Shown here: piece after piece, positions 7,124 through 14,122 of the stretch
Layout of the letters: each line of letters opens with the position of its first letter
How positions within the stretch are numbered: position 1 is the stretch's first letter
Program-made: the position numbers and the translations under genes
Assembly (NCBI GenBank): GCA_021819605.1
Contig: JAKAQT010000019.1
Location: 1 to 16,884 of the forward strand
Length of the DNA: 16,884 nucleotides
Direction: 5' to 3'
From: Thermoplasmata archaeon
GTDB taxonomy: Archaea; Thermoplasmatota; Thermoplasmata; Thermoplasmatales; Thermoplasmataceae
Notes under the pieces: model-generated
Database searches by the model: none
Told to the model about the DNA's origin: nothing
Seen by the model: the letters and a program-made list of their open reading frames with translations, nothing else

Positions 7124-7222
7124 ATCCTTTCTTTTCCTCCCATCGTCACCATAAGCTACTTGGTCCATCTCTTCATAGCTGGCTATTTCCAGGTCATCTC
7201 TTAGAAATTTTTTCTTGGACAT
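7088..7222 (-). CDS. Candidate 44-residue charged small protein
   Basis: A minus-strand ORF starts with ATG at 7222 and ends with TAG at 7088, overlapping the end of aspS antisense by 36 bases. The product begins MSKKKFLRDDLEIASYEEM and then becomes rich in K, R, D, G and S. It has no TM segment, no cysteine and no recognised domain. In its favour is a TATA-like TTTTTAAA about 22-26 bases before the ATG, the arrangement seen at leaderless genes in this window, together with an even, soluble-protein-like composition. Against it are its short length and the antisense overlap. I do not recognise a family. Confidence 0.4.
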   Translation of the reverse strand: MSKKKFLRDDLEIASYEEMDQVAYGDDGRKRKDSGDNSRSIPRK

Positions 7223-7240
7223 CAATGACCAATTAATACA

Positions 7241-7248
7241 TTTAAAAA
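7241..7248 (-). promoter_or_regulatory. TATA-like box upstream of the 44-residue ORF
   Basis: The minus strand reads TTTTTAAA, about 26 bases before the ATG at 7222. A second AT-rich match, TTTAAATATC, lies just behind it (7250-7259). Since TTTAAA is palindromic, this AT-rich block could also drive transcription rightward toward csaA. Confidence 0.35.
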
Positions 7249-7352
7249 GCGATATTTAAACATTTCTTATGTGTAATAGAATAAAACCATGATTGAATAG
7301 TCTATTTGCGGAAGTAATGTGGAATCAACTGCTGCTTCCTGGCGATGCAACC

Positions 7353-7360
7353 ATATTATA
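7353..7360 (+). promoter_or_regulatory. TATA-like box for csaA
   Basis: ATATTATA is centred about 34 bases before the ATG at 7391. It predicts a very short leader that would include or just miss the GGTGA ribosome site at 7382-7386. Confidence 0.4.
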
Positions 7361-7390
7361 AGCAGCATCCAATATTCATGCGGTGACGAA

Positions 7391-7729
7391 ATGTCGGAGA
7401 TTATTGACTATTCGGATTTCGAAAAGGTTGACATAAGGGCTGGGAGAATAATTTCAGCTGAACCATTTCCCGGAGCAAGGAAGCCCGCAATCAGGCTTAC
7501 CATAGATTTTGGCAGCCTGGGGATGAAGAAGTCCAGTGCCCAGATTACCAGGCACTATGCTCCCGAATCACTGGTGGGCAAGACAGTGATCGCCGTTGTT
7601 AATTTCCCTCCGAAACAGATAGCCAATTTCATTTCTGAGGTACTGGTTCTGGGGCTCCCTGACAGCAATGGCGATACAGTCCTTGTTTTTCCTGACAAGG
7701 ATGTTGACCCCGGGGCAAAACTTCACTGA
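7391..7729 (+). CDS. csaA: CsaA-type tRNA-binding domain protein
   Basis: This 112-residue protein consists of one EMAP-II/Trbp111-like OB fold, as in bacterial and archaeal CsaA. The family is a dimer described as tRNA-binding and, in bacteria, as an export-related chaperone. Diagnostic stretches are FEKVDIRAGRI (about 10-20), GARKPAIRL, MKKSSAQIT, VVNFPPKQIANF and SEVLVLG. Length fits the family. I chose ATG 7391 because GGTGA stands five bases upstream and the CsaA alignment begins there. The frame extends upstream to GTG 7319, but those 24 extra residues resemble no family N-terminus. Its stop overlaps the next ATG as TGATG, suggesting coupled translation with the dehydrogenase, although their functions are unrelated. 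Confidence 0.93.
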   Translation: MSEIIDYSDFEKVDIRAGRIISAEPFPGARKPAIRLTIDFGSLGMKKSSAQITRHYAPESLVGKTVIAVVNFPPKQIANFISEVLVLGLPDSNGDTVLVFPDKDVDPGAKLH

Positions 7730-8754
7730 TGCCACTTCCTTGGCCTGTGAAAATTCCATATTCGTGCATCGGATATCCTTGCATGAAATCAGATGGAAGT
7801 TTCAGCAGGATAGGTGTTGTGGGTGCCGGTAACATGGGGGCATCAATTGCCGAGGTTATGGCCTTCAACGGATATGATGTGGTCATGAAGGACCAGAACG
7901 ACGAACTTATACAGCGGGGAATGAAGAAGATCAGGGACATTGTATCGTCCCAGGTCCGATATCAGGAAGGCAGGTATAAGAAAGAGGTGGACAGGATCAG
8001 GCTTCTTGGCATAGAACTCACGAATGATCAGCAGGATGTGCTGAAACAGAAAATGAAGCCAGAATTTACAGAAGCAGATGCAGAGAAGGTTCTGTCAAGA
8101 ATCCACACCACTGTTGATTACTCCGAGATGTCTGATGTTGACTTTGTCATAGAGGCTGCATTTGAAAATCTTGACGTGAAGAGAGACATTTTCCGATCAC
8201 TTTCATCAGTGGTGGGCGAGAATACAATTCTTGCATCCAACACGTCTTCACTGAGCATAACAGCAATAGCTTCTGGCACCGGAAATCCTTCAAGGGTCAT
8301 AATTACACACTTCTTCAATCCTCCATTCACGCTTCCACTAGTGGAGGTTGTAAAGGGGCTGAAAACTTCATATGAGACAGAGAAGAGAACAATGGACTTC
8401 ATTGGGGGATTGCACAACCACAGGAGACAGATGGTTCCAATTTCGGTTAAGGAGAATCCCGGATTCGTGGTGAACAGGATGCTGGTTCCAATGCTGAACG
8501 AGGCCGTCTTCCTGATGCAGGAGGGCGTGGCTTCGGCGCGTGACATTGACACTGCCATGAAACTGGGTGCAGGTATGCCCATGGGGCCGCTTGAACTTCT
8601 GGATATGGTTGGACTGGACGTTACCCTGGACGTATGCAACGTACTGCAGCATGATTTCGGGGACCAGAAATACAGGCCATCCATACTTCTGCAAAAGATG
8701 GTAGAAGCTGGCCTCTTCGGCAAAAAATCAGGTGAGGGTTTCTACAAATACTGA
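7729..8754 (+). CDS. 3-hydroxyacyl-CoA / 3-hydroxybutyryl-CoA dehydrogenase
   Basis: This NAD-dependent enzyme oxidises 3-hydroxyacyl-CoA to 3-ketoacyl-CoA in beta-oxidation or related C4 metabolism. The N-terminal Rossmann domain has VGAGNMG (31-37), FVIEAAFENLDVKR and SNTSSLS. The catalytic histidine is H194 in THFFNPP, with E206 in LVEVVKG as partner. The C-terminal domain has NPGFVVNRM, GAGMPMGPLELLDMVGLD and the end GKKSGEGFYKY. At 341 residues it exceeds the usual 280-290. Part of this is an insertion of about 30 residues between the Rossmann beta-alpha unit and FVIEAA (about 78-110). The start is uncertain: ATG 7729 overlaps the csaA stop, whereas ATG 7783 (residue 19) puts the Rossmann strand nearer the N-terminus, as in relatives. 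The gene converges with the next one, with a 2-base gap. Confidence 0.93.
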   Translation: MPLPWPVKIPYSCIGYPCMKSDGSFSRIGVVGAGNMGASIAEVMAFNGYDVVMKDQNDELIQRGMKKIRDIVSSQVRYQEGRYKKEVDRIRLLGIELTNDQQDVLKQKMKPEFTEADAEKVLSRIHTTVDYSEMSDVDFVIEAAFENLDVKRDIFRSLSSVVGENTILASNTSSLSITAIASGTGNPSRVIITHFFNPPFTLPLVEVVKGLKTSYETEKRTMDFIGGLHNHRRQMVPISVKENPGFVVNRMLVPMLNEAVFLMQEGVASARDIDTAMKLGAGMPMGPLELLDMVGLDVTLDVCNVLQHDFGDQKYRPSILLQKMVEAGLFGKKSGEGFYKY

Positions 8755-8756
8755 CC

Positions 8757-9044
8757 TCATTTTAGCTGCTTTACGTCCTTCAGTTGCTTGTTAAGAAGAA
8801 CAACTGTGGGACTAACAACATATTTTGACTTGGATATTCTCGCGATTGAAACGAGGGCGGTCTTGTTTCTGTTGTTCCTGAATATGCTTCTTATCTCGTG
8901 GATCATGGTCTTGTTCACTGACAATTCCACGTAGATCGGGTTTCCCATGTGGTACCACGTGGCTATTATGGAACCACTTTCAGTGTTTTCCACATCCTCC
9001 CGGTCCACTTCAAAATCAAACCTTTGCCCAACTTCTATTTTCAA
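8757..9044 (-). CDS. Conserved-looking hypothetical protein, 95 residues
   Basis: I do not recognise this protein. It begins MKIEVGQRFDFEVDRED and is rich in beta-prone stretches (SGSIIATWYHMGNPIYVELSV, TALVSIARI, KYVVSPTVVLL). There is no TM segment, cysteine or signal peptide, so a small cytosolic beta-rich or barrel-like fold is likely. The only start that keeps this N-terminus is TTG at 9044, because an in-frame stop lies at 9057-9059. AGGT (9052-9055) is a suitable ribosome site and a TATA-like TTAAATAA lies farther up. No competing ORF covers the region, and the gene fills the space exactly between the dehydrogenase stop and its own promoter, which supports it being real. Confidence 0.72.
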   Translation of the reverse strand: MKIEVGQRFDFEVDREDVENTESGSIIATWYHMGNPIYVELSVNKTMIHEIRSIFRNNRNKTALVSIARISKSKYVVSPTVVLLNKQLKDVKQLK

Positions 9045-9076
9045 ATCAGCTACCTGTTAGCATAGAAAAAAACTTG

Positions 9077-9084
9077 TTATTTAA
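9077..9084 (-). promoter_or_regulatory. TATA-like box for the 95-residue protein gene
   Basis: The minus strand reads TTAAATAA, centred about 36 bases before the TTG at 9044. It predicts a start near 9054, just at or before the AGGT ribosome site. Confidence 0.4.
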
Positions 9085-9169
9085 GCTTTTTCTGTATGGG
9101 GTCCGTCAGAAAGTTGTTAAATATGGAATTGAAGCCATACCTTCTCAGCAAAAGCAGGGAATTTCGCAT

Positions 9170-9616
9170 TTATTCCTCATTTTCCACCAGCGTTATTCCA
9201 AGAACCTTTTCCAGTTTCCTGGCAACCTTGATTTCAGGAAGAAGGTCCCCGCGTTCCATGCTTGAAAGAACATTTTTCCGCTCAAGGATCTTGGCTGCAA
9301 GCTCATCCTGGGTCATGTTCAGCTTTTCCCTTGCCTCCTTTATGAGTTCACCATAATCCTGGACAACGGTGAGGCTGTCGATGTTGTCCCGGGTTCGCCT
9401 CCGGGATGTTGGCTTTGCGGGAGGGACAATGATCCGCTTCTGGTTGATCTTTATGGTTGCGATTGGTTCTTCCGCAGCAGGCTTGCTGAAGCTTGACCTG
9501 ATACTTTCTGCAGGGGTGCCAAATTTAGCGCAAGCATCGCACACATTCAGGATTGCACCATCTATTCTCACCTTGGTCAGGTGGGGCACATTTTTTCCGC
9601 ACATTTCGCAGTCCAT
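9170..9616 (-). CDS. Archaeal multiprotein bridging factor 1-like regulator (aMBF1)
   Basis: This 148-residue protein has the aMBF1 layout. An N-terminal zinc ribbon (CEMCG with C3 and C6; C26 and C29 in CDAC) is followed by a basic linker containing PPAKPTSRRRTRDN. A Cro/C1-type helix-turn-helix follows (about 84-140) with YGELIKEAREKLNMTQDEL, the typical MBF1 core. In archaea the protein has been linked to the ribosome and translation, and in eukaryotes to transcriptional bridging. I placed the start at ATG 9616 because AGGGA lies just upstream and family members start right before the first CxxC. The frame also allows ATG 9655 and TTG 9676, adding 13 or 20 residues. TTG 9676 sits about 25 bases after a strong TATA box, so a longer leaderless form cannot be excluded. 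Confidence 0.92.
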   Translation of the reverse strand: MDCEMCGKNVPHLTKVRIDGAILNVCDACAKFGTPAESIRSSFSKPAAEEPIATIKINQKRIIVPPAKPTSRRRTRDNIDSLTVVQDYGELIKEAREKLNMTQDELAAKILERKNVLSSMERGDLLPEIKVARKLEKVLGITLVENEE

Positions 9617-9697
9617 GCTTTCCCTATTGGAACCGGGAATAAAAACATGATTCATTAATGGCACAGTCTTTTTCAAAGTACATTCTCAACGCCCCGG

Positions 9698-9704
9698 TAT
9701 ATAA
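9698..9704 (-). promoter_or_regulatory. TATA box for the aMBF1 gene
   Basis: The minus strand reads TTATATA within AAATTATATACCG, the same core as at the tRNA-Thr promoter. It predicts a start near 9675, giving a 60-base leader if translation begins at 9616, or none if it begins at TTG 9676. Confidence 0.6.
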
Positions 9705-9759
9705 TTTCAAACTGGCAAAATAACATCTGTCAGGGATGGAAAATATGACATAGGTGAAA

Positions 9760-9773
9760 CCCATGCACATGGG
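9760..9773. repeat. Palindrome in the aMBF1/fibrillarin intergenic region
   Basis: CCCATG-CA-CATGGG is a perfect 6-base inverted repeat with a 2-base centre. It lies in the 193-base gap between the divergent aMBF1 (longest form) and fibrillarin genes. It could be a dimeric regulator site. Nothing else of note was seen in this gap. Confidence 0.3.
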
Positions 9774-9869
9774 CTGACATCCGGTTCCTTCAGAATACAA
9801 GAATGCTACTACGGGTGATTAAACCAGAACGTGACGCATGGAATGGATTCAGCAGAGATATGATGCATA

Positions 9870-10514
9870 TTGAACACGCTGCCCATTGGGGTTGTTAAGC
9901 AGAAGAATTCGCTATACACAGTTTCACGAAGCAATAGGCCTGTTTATGGAGAAAAGATCAGAAAGATTGAAGTGGGGTATCTTCGTGAGTGGAACCCTAA
10001 AAGGAGTAAGCTGGCGGCAGCCATAGTGAAGCATATCACAACTGTCCCGCTGAAGCAGAATTCCAGTGTGCTGTATCTCGGTGCAGCGTCAGGAACAACA
10101 GTCAGCCACATCTCCGACATATGCAGCAGCGGAAGAGTGTACGCCATTGAGAAAGCCTACGATCCTTTTGTTCAGCTTCTTGACCTTTCACAGCAGAGGG
10201 ACAATATATACCCAATAATCGAGGATGCCGGGCAGGTAGACCGTTTCAGGTTTTTCATCGATCGGGTTGACATGATATACCAGGATATTGCCCAGCGCAA
10301 CCAGGTCCAGATATTCAACAGCAATGCAGCGGCATTTACAGATGCCAGGGATGCCCTGCTAGTATTGAAGATAAGGGCAATTTCAAGCAAAGGGCATGAG
10401 AGGGACATACTGCAGGAAGCAACTTCAAGGATCGAAGGTTTCAGGGTGCTGGAAACGGTTGATCTGTCGCCATTTTCGAAATCAAATTATATGTTAAGGC
10501 TCAAGAGGCTCTGA
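9870..10514 (+). CDS. flpA: Fibrillarin-like rRNA/tRNA 2'-O-methyltransferase
   Basis: This 214-residue protein is the SAM-dependent methyltransferase subunit of box C/D RNPs, which 2'-O-methylate rRNA and tRNA in archaea. Matches to the family include RPVYGEK, YLREWNPKRSKLAAAI, the SAM site LYLGAASGTTVSH (68-80), VYAIE (E94), VDMIYQDIAQ (D139) and the catalytic-lysine strand LLVLKIR (K167). Length is slightly short of the common 220-230. The start must be TTG 9870: an in-frame stop lies at 9861-9863, and no ATG or GTG occurs before the conserved core. No clear SD or TATA was found. The usual partner genes, Nop5 and L7Ae, are not adjacent, although in many archaea nop5 directly precedes flpA. 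Confidence 0.95.
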   Translation: MNTLPIGVVKQKNSLYTVSRSNRPVYGEKIRKIEVGYLREWNPKRSKLAAAIVKHITTVPLKQNSSVLYLGAASGTTVSHISDICSSGRVYAIEKAYDPFVQLLDLSQQRDNIYPIIEDAGQVDRFRFFIDRVDMIYQDIAQRNQVQIFNSNAAAFTDARDALLVLKIRAISSKGHERDILQEATSRIEGFRVLETVDLSPFSKSNYMLRLKRL

Positions 10515-10587
10515 TCAGAAACTGCCAGGGATTCCCCAGAAATCCAGCGTGGAAGCGGTATTCGCTAAATGCACAAAGAATAATCGA

Positions 10588-10597
10588 TATTTTTATC
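10588..10597 (+). promoter_or_regulatory. TATA-like box for the methyltransferase gene
   Basis: TATTTTTATC is centred about 27 bases before the ATG at 10620. There is no SD, so this is the leaderless pattern. Confidence 0.4.
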
Positions 10598-10619
10598 TTG
10601 GTACTCATGATCAAACAAG

Positions 10620-11372
10620 ATGTCTGATTTCAGGGAATTCTTTTCCGTGAATGCCGGGGAATATTCAAAGAGCAAATCCCACAGCCAGGGATCAGACCTG
10701 TTTGCCCTGATGGACATGCTTCAGCTGAGGCCGGGCATGAATTGCCTGGACATGGCCACAGGAACAGGCTTCACAGCCATTGAACTGGCCAGAATGTGCG
10801 GGAAGGTCACTGCCATTGATGCAACTGAAAAGATGCTTTCTGAGGCGGTCATGAATGCAACAAAGGCCGGATACACAGGAATTGAGTTTATGGAAAGAAT
10901 GGTGGAAAGCACATGGCTTGAATCAGGGTTCTATGATGTTGTAACATGCAGGAGGGCAGCCCATCATTTTTTTGATAAGGGGGCCGTCTTACGTGAAGTG
11001 ATGCGTGTCCTGAAACCCGGCGGCAAAATGGGGCTTGTGGATATGGTGGTGCCTGAGGCAGATAATTCAGATCTACTCAACAGAATTGAAAGGGTAAGGG
11101 ATCCATCCCATGTTGGTGCAGAAAAAATTTCAAATTGGATCAATCTTGCTTCAAAGGCAGGATTCAGGATCATTGAAACCAGGGAAACTCAGGAGGTATA
11201 CGGCGTGGAAGCATGGATGGCGCCGGTTTCAACCAGCGGGGAAGCTTTCAAACAGGTGAAGGAGATACTTGAGGCGGCCGCCGCAGAGGATCTGAGCGGA
11301 GCTGGAATCAGTTCAGACAGGAAGAAGATTGACAAGCACAGGATGACTATGGTAGCTGAAAAGCCAAGTTAA
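10620..11372 (+). CDS. Class I SAM-dependent methyltransferase (UbiE-like, substrate unknown)
   Basis: This 250-residue methyltransferase has a standard Rossmann-like SAM fold. Motif I is LDMATGTGFT (43-52), followed by the acidic strand end VTAIDATEKML (63-73), YDVVTCRRAAHHF and VLKPGGKMGLVDM (130-142). RRAAHHFFD and the later RVRDPSHVGAEKISNW resemble the Methyltransf_11/25 group, often labelled UbiE/COQ5-related. Unlike the gene at 3612-4301, it lacks the YDLLDSFIS and C-terminal GxxALH signatures of true quinone methyltransferases, so the substrate cannot be named. It probably has its own promoter. The alaS start lies 27 bases after its stop, so read-through is likely. Confidence 0.9.
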   Translation: MSDFREFFSVNAGEYSKSKSHSQGSDLFALMDMLQLRPGMNCLDMATGTGFTAIELARMCGKVTAIDATEKMLSEAVMNATKAGYTGIEFMERMVESTWLESGFYDVVTCRRAAHHFFDKGAVLREVMRVLKPGGKMGLVDMVVPEADNSDLLNRIERVRDPSHVGAEKISNWINLASKAGFRIIETRETQEVYGVEAWMAPVSTSGEAFKQVKEILEAAAAEDLSGAGISSDRKKIDKHRMTMVAEKPS

Positions 11373-11376
11373 TATC
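11369..11376 (+). promoter_or_regulatory. TATA-like box for alaS over the preceding stop codon
   Basis: TTAATATC overlaps the TAA stop of the methyltransferase and is centred about 27 bases before the alaS ATG at 11400. No SD precedes alaS, so leaderless transcription from this site is plausible alongside read-through. Confidence 0.35.
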
Positions 11377-11399
11377 TTGCTGTATTCTTTCCCACTGAA

Positions 11400-14114
11400 A
11401 TGAGTGATAACAGCGGTGAAAAAAAGACTGGGGAGCTTGATCTTCAATTCTTCGGAAGTGTTGGATTCACGAAACGGAAATGCATTAAGTGTGGCTCATT
11501 TTACTGGAGTTCCGATCCCTGGCGAAAGACATGCGGAGATCCACCATGCGATTCCTACTCATTCATAGGAAACAGCCCTGTCCTGAAACCTTATTCTCTC
11601 AAGGAAATGAGGGAGGCATTCCTGTCTTTCTTCAAGGGAACACATCATCTTGTGAACCCGTACCCGGTAGTTCCAAGATGGCGGGATGACGTTCTTCTCG
11701 TTAATGCTTCCATTTACGATTTCCAGCCACATGTGACATCAGGAAGGGTTAAGCCACCGGGCAATCCCCTCACAATGTCGCAGCCGTCAATAAGAATGAC
11801 CGATACCGATCTGGTTGGAGAGACTGGTAGGCACCTTACGTGCTTTGAGATGCTCTGCCATGATGCTTTCAATTACCCGGACAGTTATGTTTACTGGAAA
11901 GAGGAGACTGTGAAATATTGCTATGATTTTCTCAATTCCAGGCTCGGGGTGGACGGAATGCTCATAACTTTCAAGGAGAAGCCCTGGTCAGGCGGCGGAA
12001 ACGGAGGCAATGCTTTCGAAGTATTTGTCAGGGGTCTTGAGGTTGCTACACTTGTTTTCATGGATTTGCATGAAGACGAAAGCGGGGAATTCGAGATCGA
12101 CGGCAAACACTACTCCAGAATGGAGATGAAGATTGTGGATACGGGGTATGGTCTGGAAAGGCTGACCTGGCTTTCACAGGGCACCCCCACAGTCTATCAA
12201 GCCGTGATGCCGGAAGTTGTCCAGGAGATAGTTAATAGAAGCAGGGACGGAAAGATGGATAATACGGTGCTTTCCATACTTTCTGCTGCTGCGGTTCAGG
12301 AAGAACCATTCAACAGGTCCAGGATGATCGAGAAATCTATGGAGGTCTTAAAATCCTCAAAGAAAACAGTCACACGGGAAGAACTGGATCGTATTTTTGA
12401 ATATACAAAGTCCGTCTTCACCCTTGCTGATCATTCAAAAACCCTCATGGTTCTGTTCTCGGATTTCGTCATACCATCCAATGTTAAGGTCGGATACCTG
12501 GCCAGGCTGCTCATAAGGAGATCAATGCGCGCCATCAAGGATCTGCAGGCGACCCTTAACCTGGTAAACCTGATCGACATGCACTGGAAATCACTTGCAG
12601 AGATCTTTCCAGGATATTCCAGCACATTCGCATCTGAAGCCCTCAGAATAGAGGAGGCAAAGTTCACTGAAAACGAGAGAAAGTCGCAGCCAACTGTGCT
12701 TCGCATGTTTGACAGACGGGGTATCTTCACAGCAGATGATCTTGTAACGCTCTACGATTCATATGGCATAGTCCCGGAAGAGGCCGCATCAATTGTGGCA
12801 AAGGAAAGGGGTGTGTCAGTGGAGATTCCGGAAGATTTTAACTCTCTTGTGGTTAAAAGGCATGAAACGTCAAAGGCAGAAAAGTCATCGGTGGACAGTT
12901 TCCCTGATATATACACGAGGCCCCTGTATTATGACGATCCCACAATGCAGGAGTTCAATGCCGTGGTGCTTTACTCAAGGGGAAATGACATAATTACAAA
13001 TCAGACTGCCTTTTATCCTGAAGGTGGAGGCCAGCCCTTTGATCTAGGGTACTTCACATATAAGGGCCATAATGTTGATGTCACTGCTGTTCACAGGCAC
13101 AAGCAGGCAGTTGTTCACGCCCTTTCTTCAGCAATCCCGGAGAAGTCCAGAATAATCGGTCATATCGACTACGTGCGGAGGAGGAGGTTGATGGTGCATC
13201 ATTCCGCCACTCACCTTCTACTTGGCGTATTGAGAGAAGTTCTCGGTAACCATGTATGGCAGAGCGGTGTCCAGAAGGGTACTGAAAGATCAAGGCTTGA
13301 CATTACACATTTCAAACGCCTGACACCTGAAGAAATTAAAGAAGTTGAAAGAAGATGCCTGCTTCACATAACTGAAAATCGCCCCATAACGGTAAGGAAC
13401 ATTGAATGGAATACCGCACTTTCCAGATACGGATTCAGACTCTTTGAAGGAGGCGTTCCCGAAGGTCGCGAAATCCGTGTGGTCGAGATTCAGGGTGTGG
13501 ATGCAGAGGGCTGTGGCGGCACTCACCTCCGTTCCACGGGAGAGATTGGCTTCCTGAAAATACTCAGGGTCGAGACCCTGCAGGAGGGCATCCAGAGGAT
13601 AATATTCGCTGCCGGGGATGCCGCTCTGGAATTTGTGCAGGAAATGTATGAATCCCAGCTTTACTTGGAAACAATGCTGTCTGTAAAGCCGGAAGATCTG
13701 ACCACATCTGTTCAGAGGCTATTCCAGGAGAACCTCTCTCTCAAGAAGGAAAGAGACAGGCACATCAAGGAAGAGGTGGACCGGATAATCTCGGAGGGAT
13801 CATATGTTTCGTCCGCCGAGGATACTGTGTTACTTTTGCGACAGATATCTGACCCGGACGTTCTCAAGGCTCTGGTGACCGCAATATTTGCAAGGAAGAT
13901 AAAAACAGCTGTGTTGCCATATGGAACTGCGGATGCCCTGGAGATGCGAATAATATCAGATGGGAACGACCATGCAAGGCTTCTGGCCGTGGCGATTGCC
14001 CAGCATCTTTCTGGAAAAATTGCAGGATCAGGCAGGCATATAACCATAACTGGAATTTCCGGGATCCCAGATGAAAAATTAATAAGCCGGATTTTAGATG
14101 GGAAGCATAGCTGA
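11400..14114 (+). CDS. alaS: Alanyl-tRNA synthetase, archaeal type
   Basis: This 904-residue class IIa synthetase charges tRNA-Ala and clears mischarged Ser/Gly-tRNA-Ala. The archaeal N-terminal extension has a Cys4 cluster (C28, C31, C45, C50 within KCIKCG and CGDPPC), probably zinc-binding. The catalytic domain has motif 2-region residues around SQPSIRMTDTDLVG (127-140) and HLTCFEM, and motif 3 DTGYGLERL (247-255). The editing domain keeps all four metal ligands: HxxxH as H601/H605 in HHSATH, and C705/H709 in CGGTH. A coiled-coil linker (about 730-785) and a C-terminal DHHA1-like C-Ala domain (about 800-900) complete it. Length is normal. ATG 11400 gives the expected N-terminus. The next gene starts 8 bases after the stop. 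Confidence 0.98.
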   Translation: MSDNSGEKKTGELDLQFFGSVGFTKRKCIKCGSFYWSSDPWRKTCGDPPCDSYSFIGNSPVLKPYSLKEMREAFLSFFKGTHHLVNPYPVVPRWRDDVLLVNASIYDFQPHVTSGRVKPPGNPLTMSQPSIRMTDTDLVGETGRHLTCFEMLCHDAFNYPDSYVYWKEETVKYCYDFLNSRLGVDGMLITFKEKPWSGGGNGGNAFEVFVRGLEVATLVFMDLHEDESGEFEIDGKHYSRMEMKIVDTGYGLERLTWLSQGTPTVYQAVMPEVVQEIVNRSRDGKMDNTVLSILSAAAVQEEPFNRSRMIEKSMEVLKSSKKTVTREELDRIFEYTKSVFTLADHSKTLMVLFSDFVIPSNVKVGYLARLLIRRSMRAIKDLQATLNLVNLIDMHWKSLAEIFPGYSSTFASEALRIEEAKFTENERKSQPTVLRMFDRRGIFTADDLVTLYDSYGIVPEEAASIVAKERGVSVEIPEDFNSLVVKRHETSKAEKSSVDSFPDIYTRPLYYDDPTMQEFNAVVLYSRGNDIITNQTAFYPEGGGQPFDLGYFTYKGHNVDVTAVHRHKQAVVHALSSAIPEKSRIIGHIDYVRRRRLMVHHSATHLLLGVLREVLGNHVWQSGVQKGTERSRLDITHFKRLTPEEIKEVERRCLLHITENRPITVRNIEWNTALSRYGFRLFEGGVPEGREIRVVEIQGVDAEGCGGTHLRSTGEIGFLKILRVETLQEGIQRIIFAAGDAALEFVQEMYESQLYLETMLSVKPEDLTTSVQRLFQENLSLKKERDRHIKEEVDRIISEGSYVSSAEDTVLLLRQISDPDVLKALVTAIFARKIKTAVLPYGTADALEMRIISDGNDHARLLAVAIAQHLSGKIAGSGRHITITGISGIPDEKLISRILDGKHS

Positions 14115-14122
14115 AGGCGTAG

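Noticed and set aside
7319..7390. 24-residue upstream extension of csaA from GTG 7319
   Set aside because: The extension matches no CsaA N-terminus, and GGTGA points to the ATG at 7391.
8118..8723. 201-residue antisense ORF in the dehydrogenase gene
   Set aside because: It is Ser/Thr-rich shadow translation; the plus strand carries all catalytic motifs of the dehydrogenase.
9074..9356. Plus-strand ORFs over the aMBF1 3' end
   Set aside because: They are antisense to the HTH domain of aMBF1 and show no domain or promoter of their own.
9731..9875. Possible C/D box sRNA upstream of fibrillarin (TGATG- and CTGA-like words)
   Set aside because: No RTGATGA ... CTGA pair with correct spacing and no terminal stem could be found; the matches are too short.
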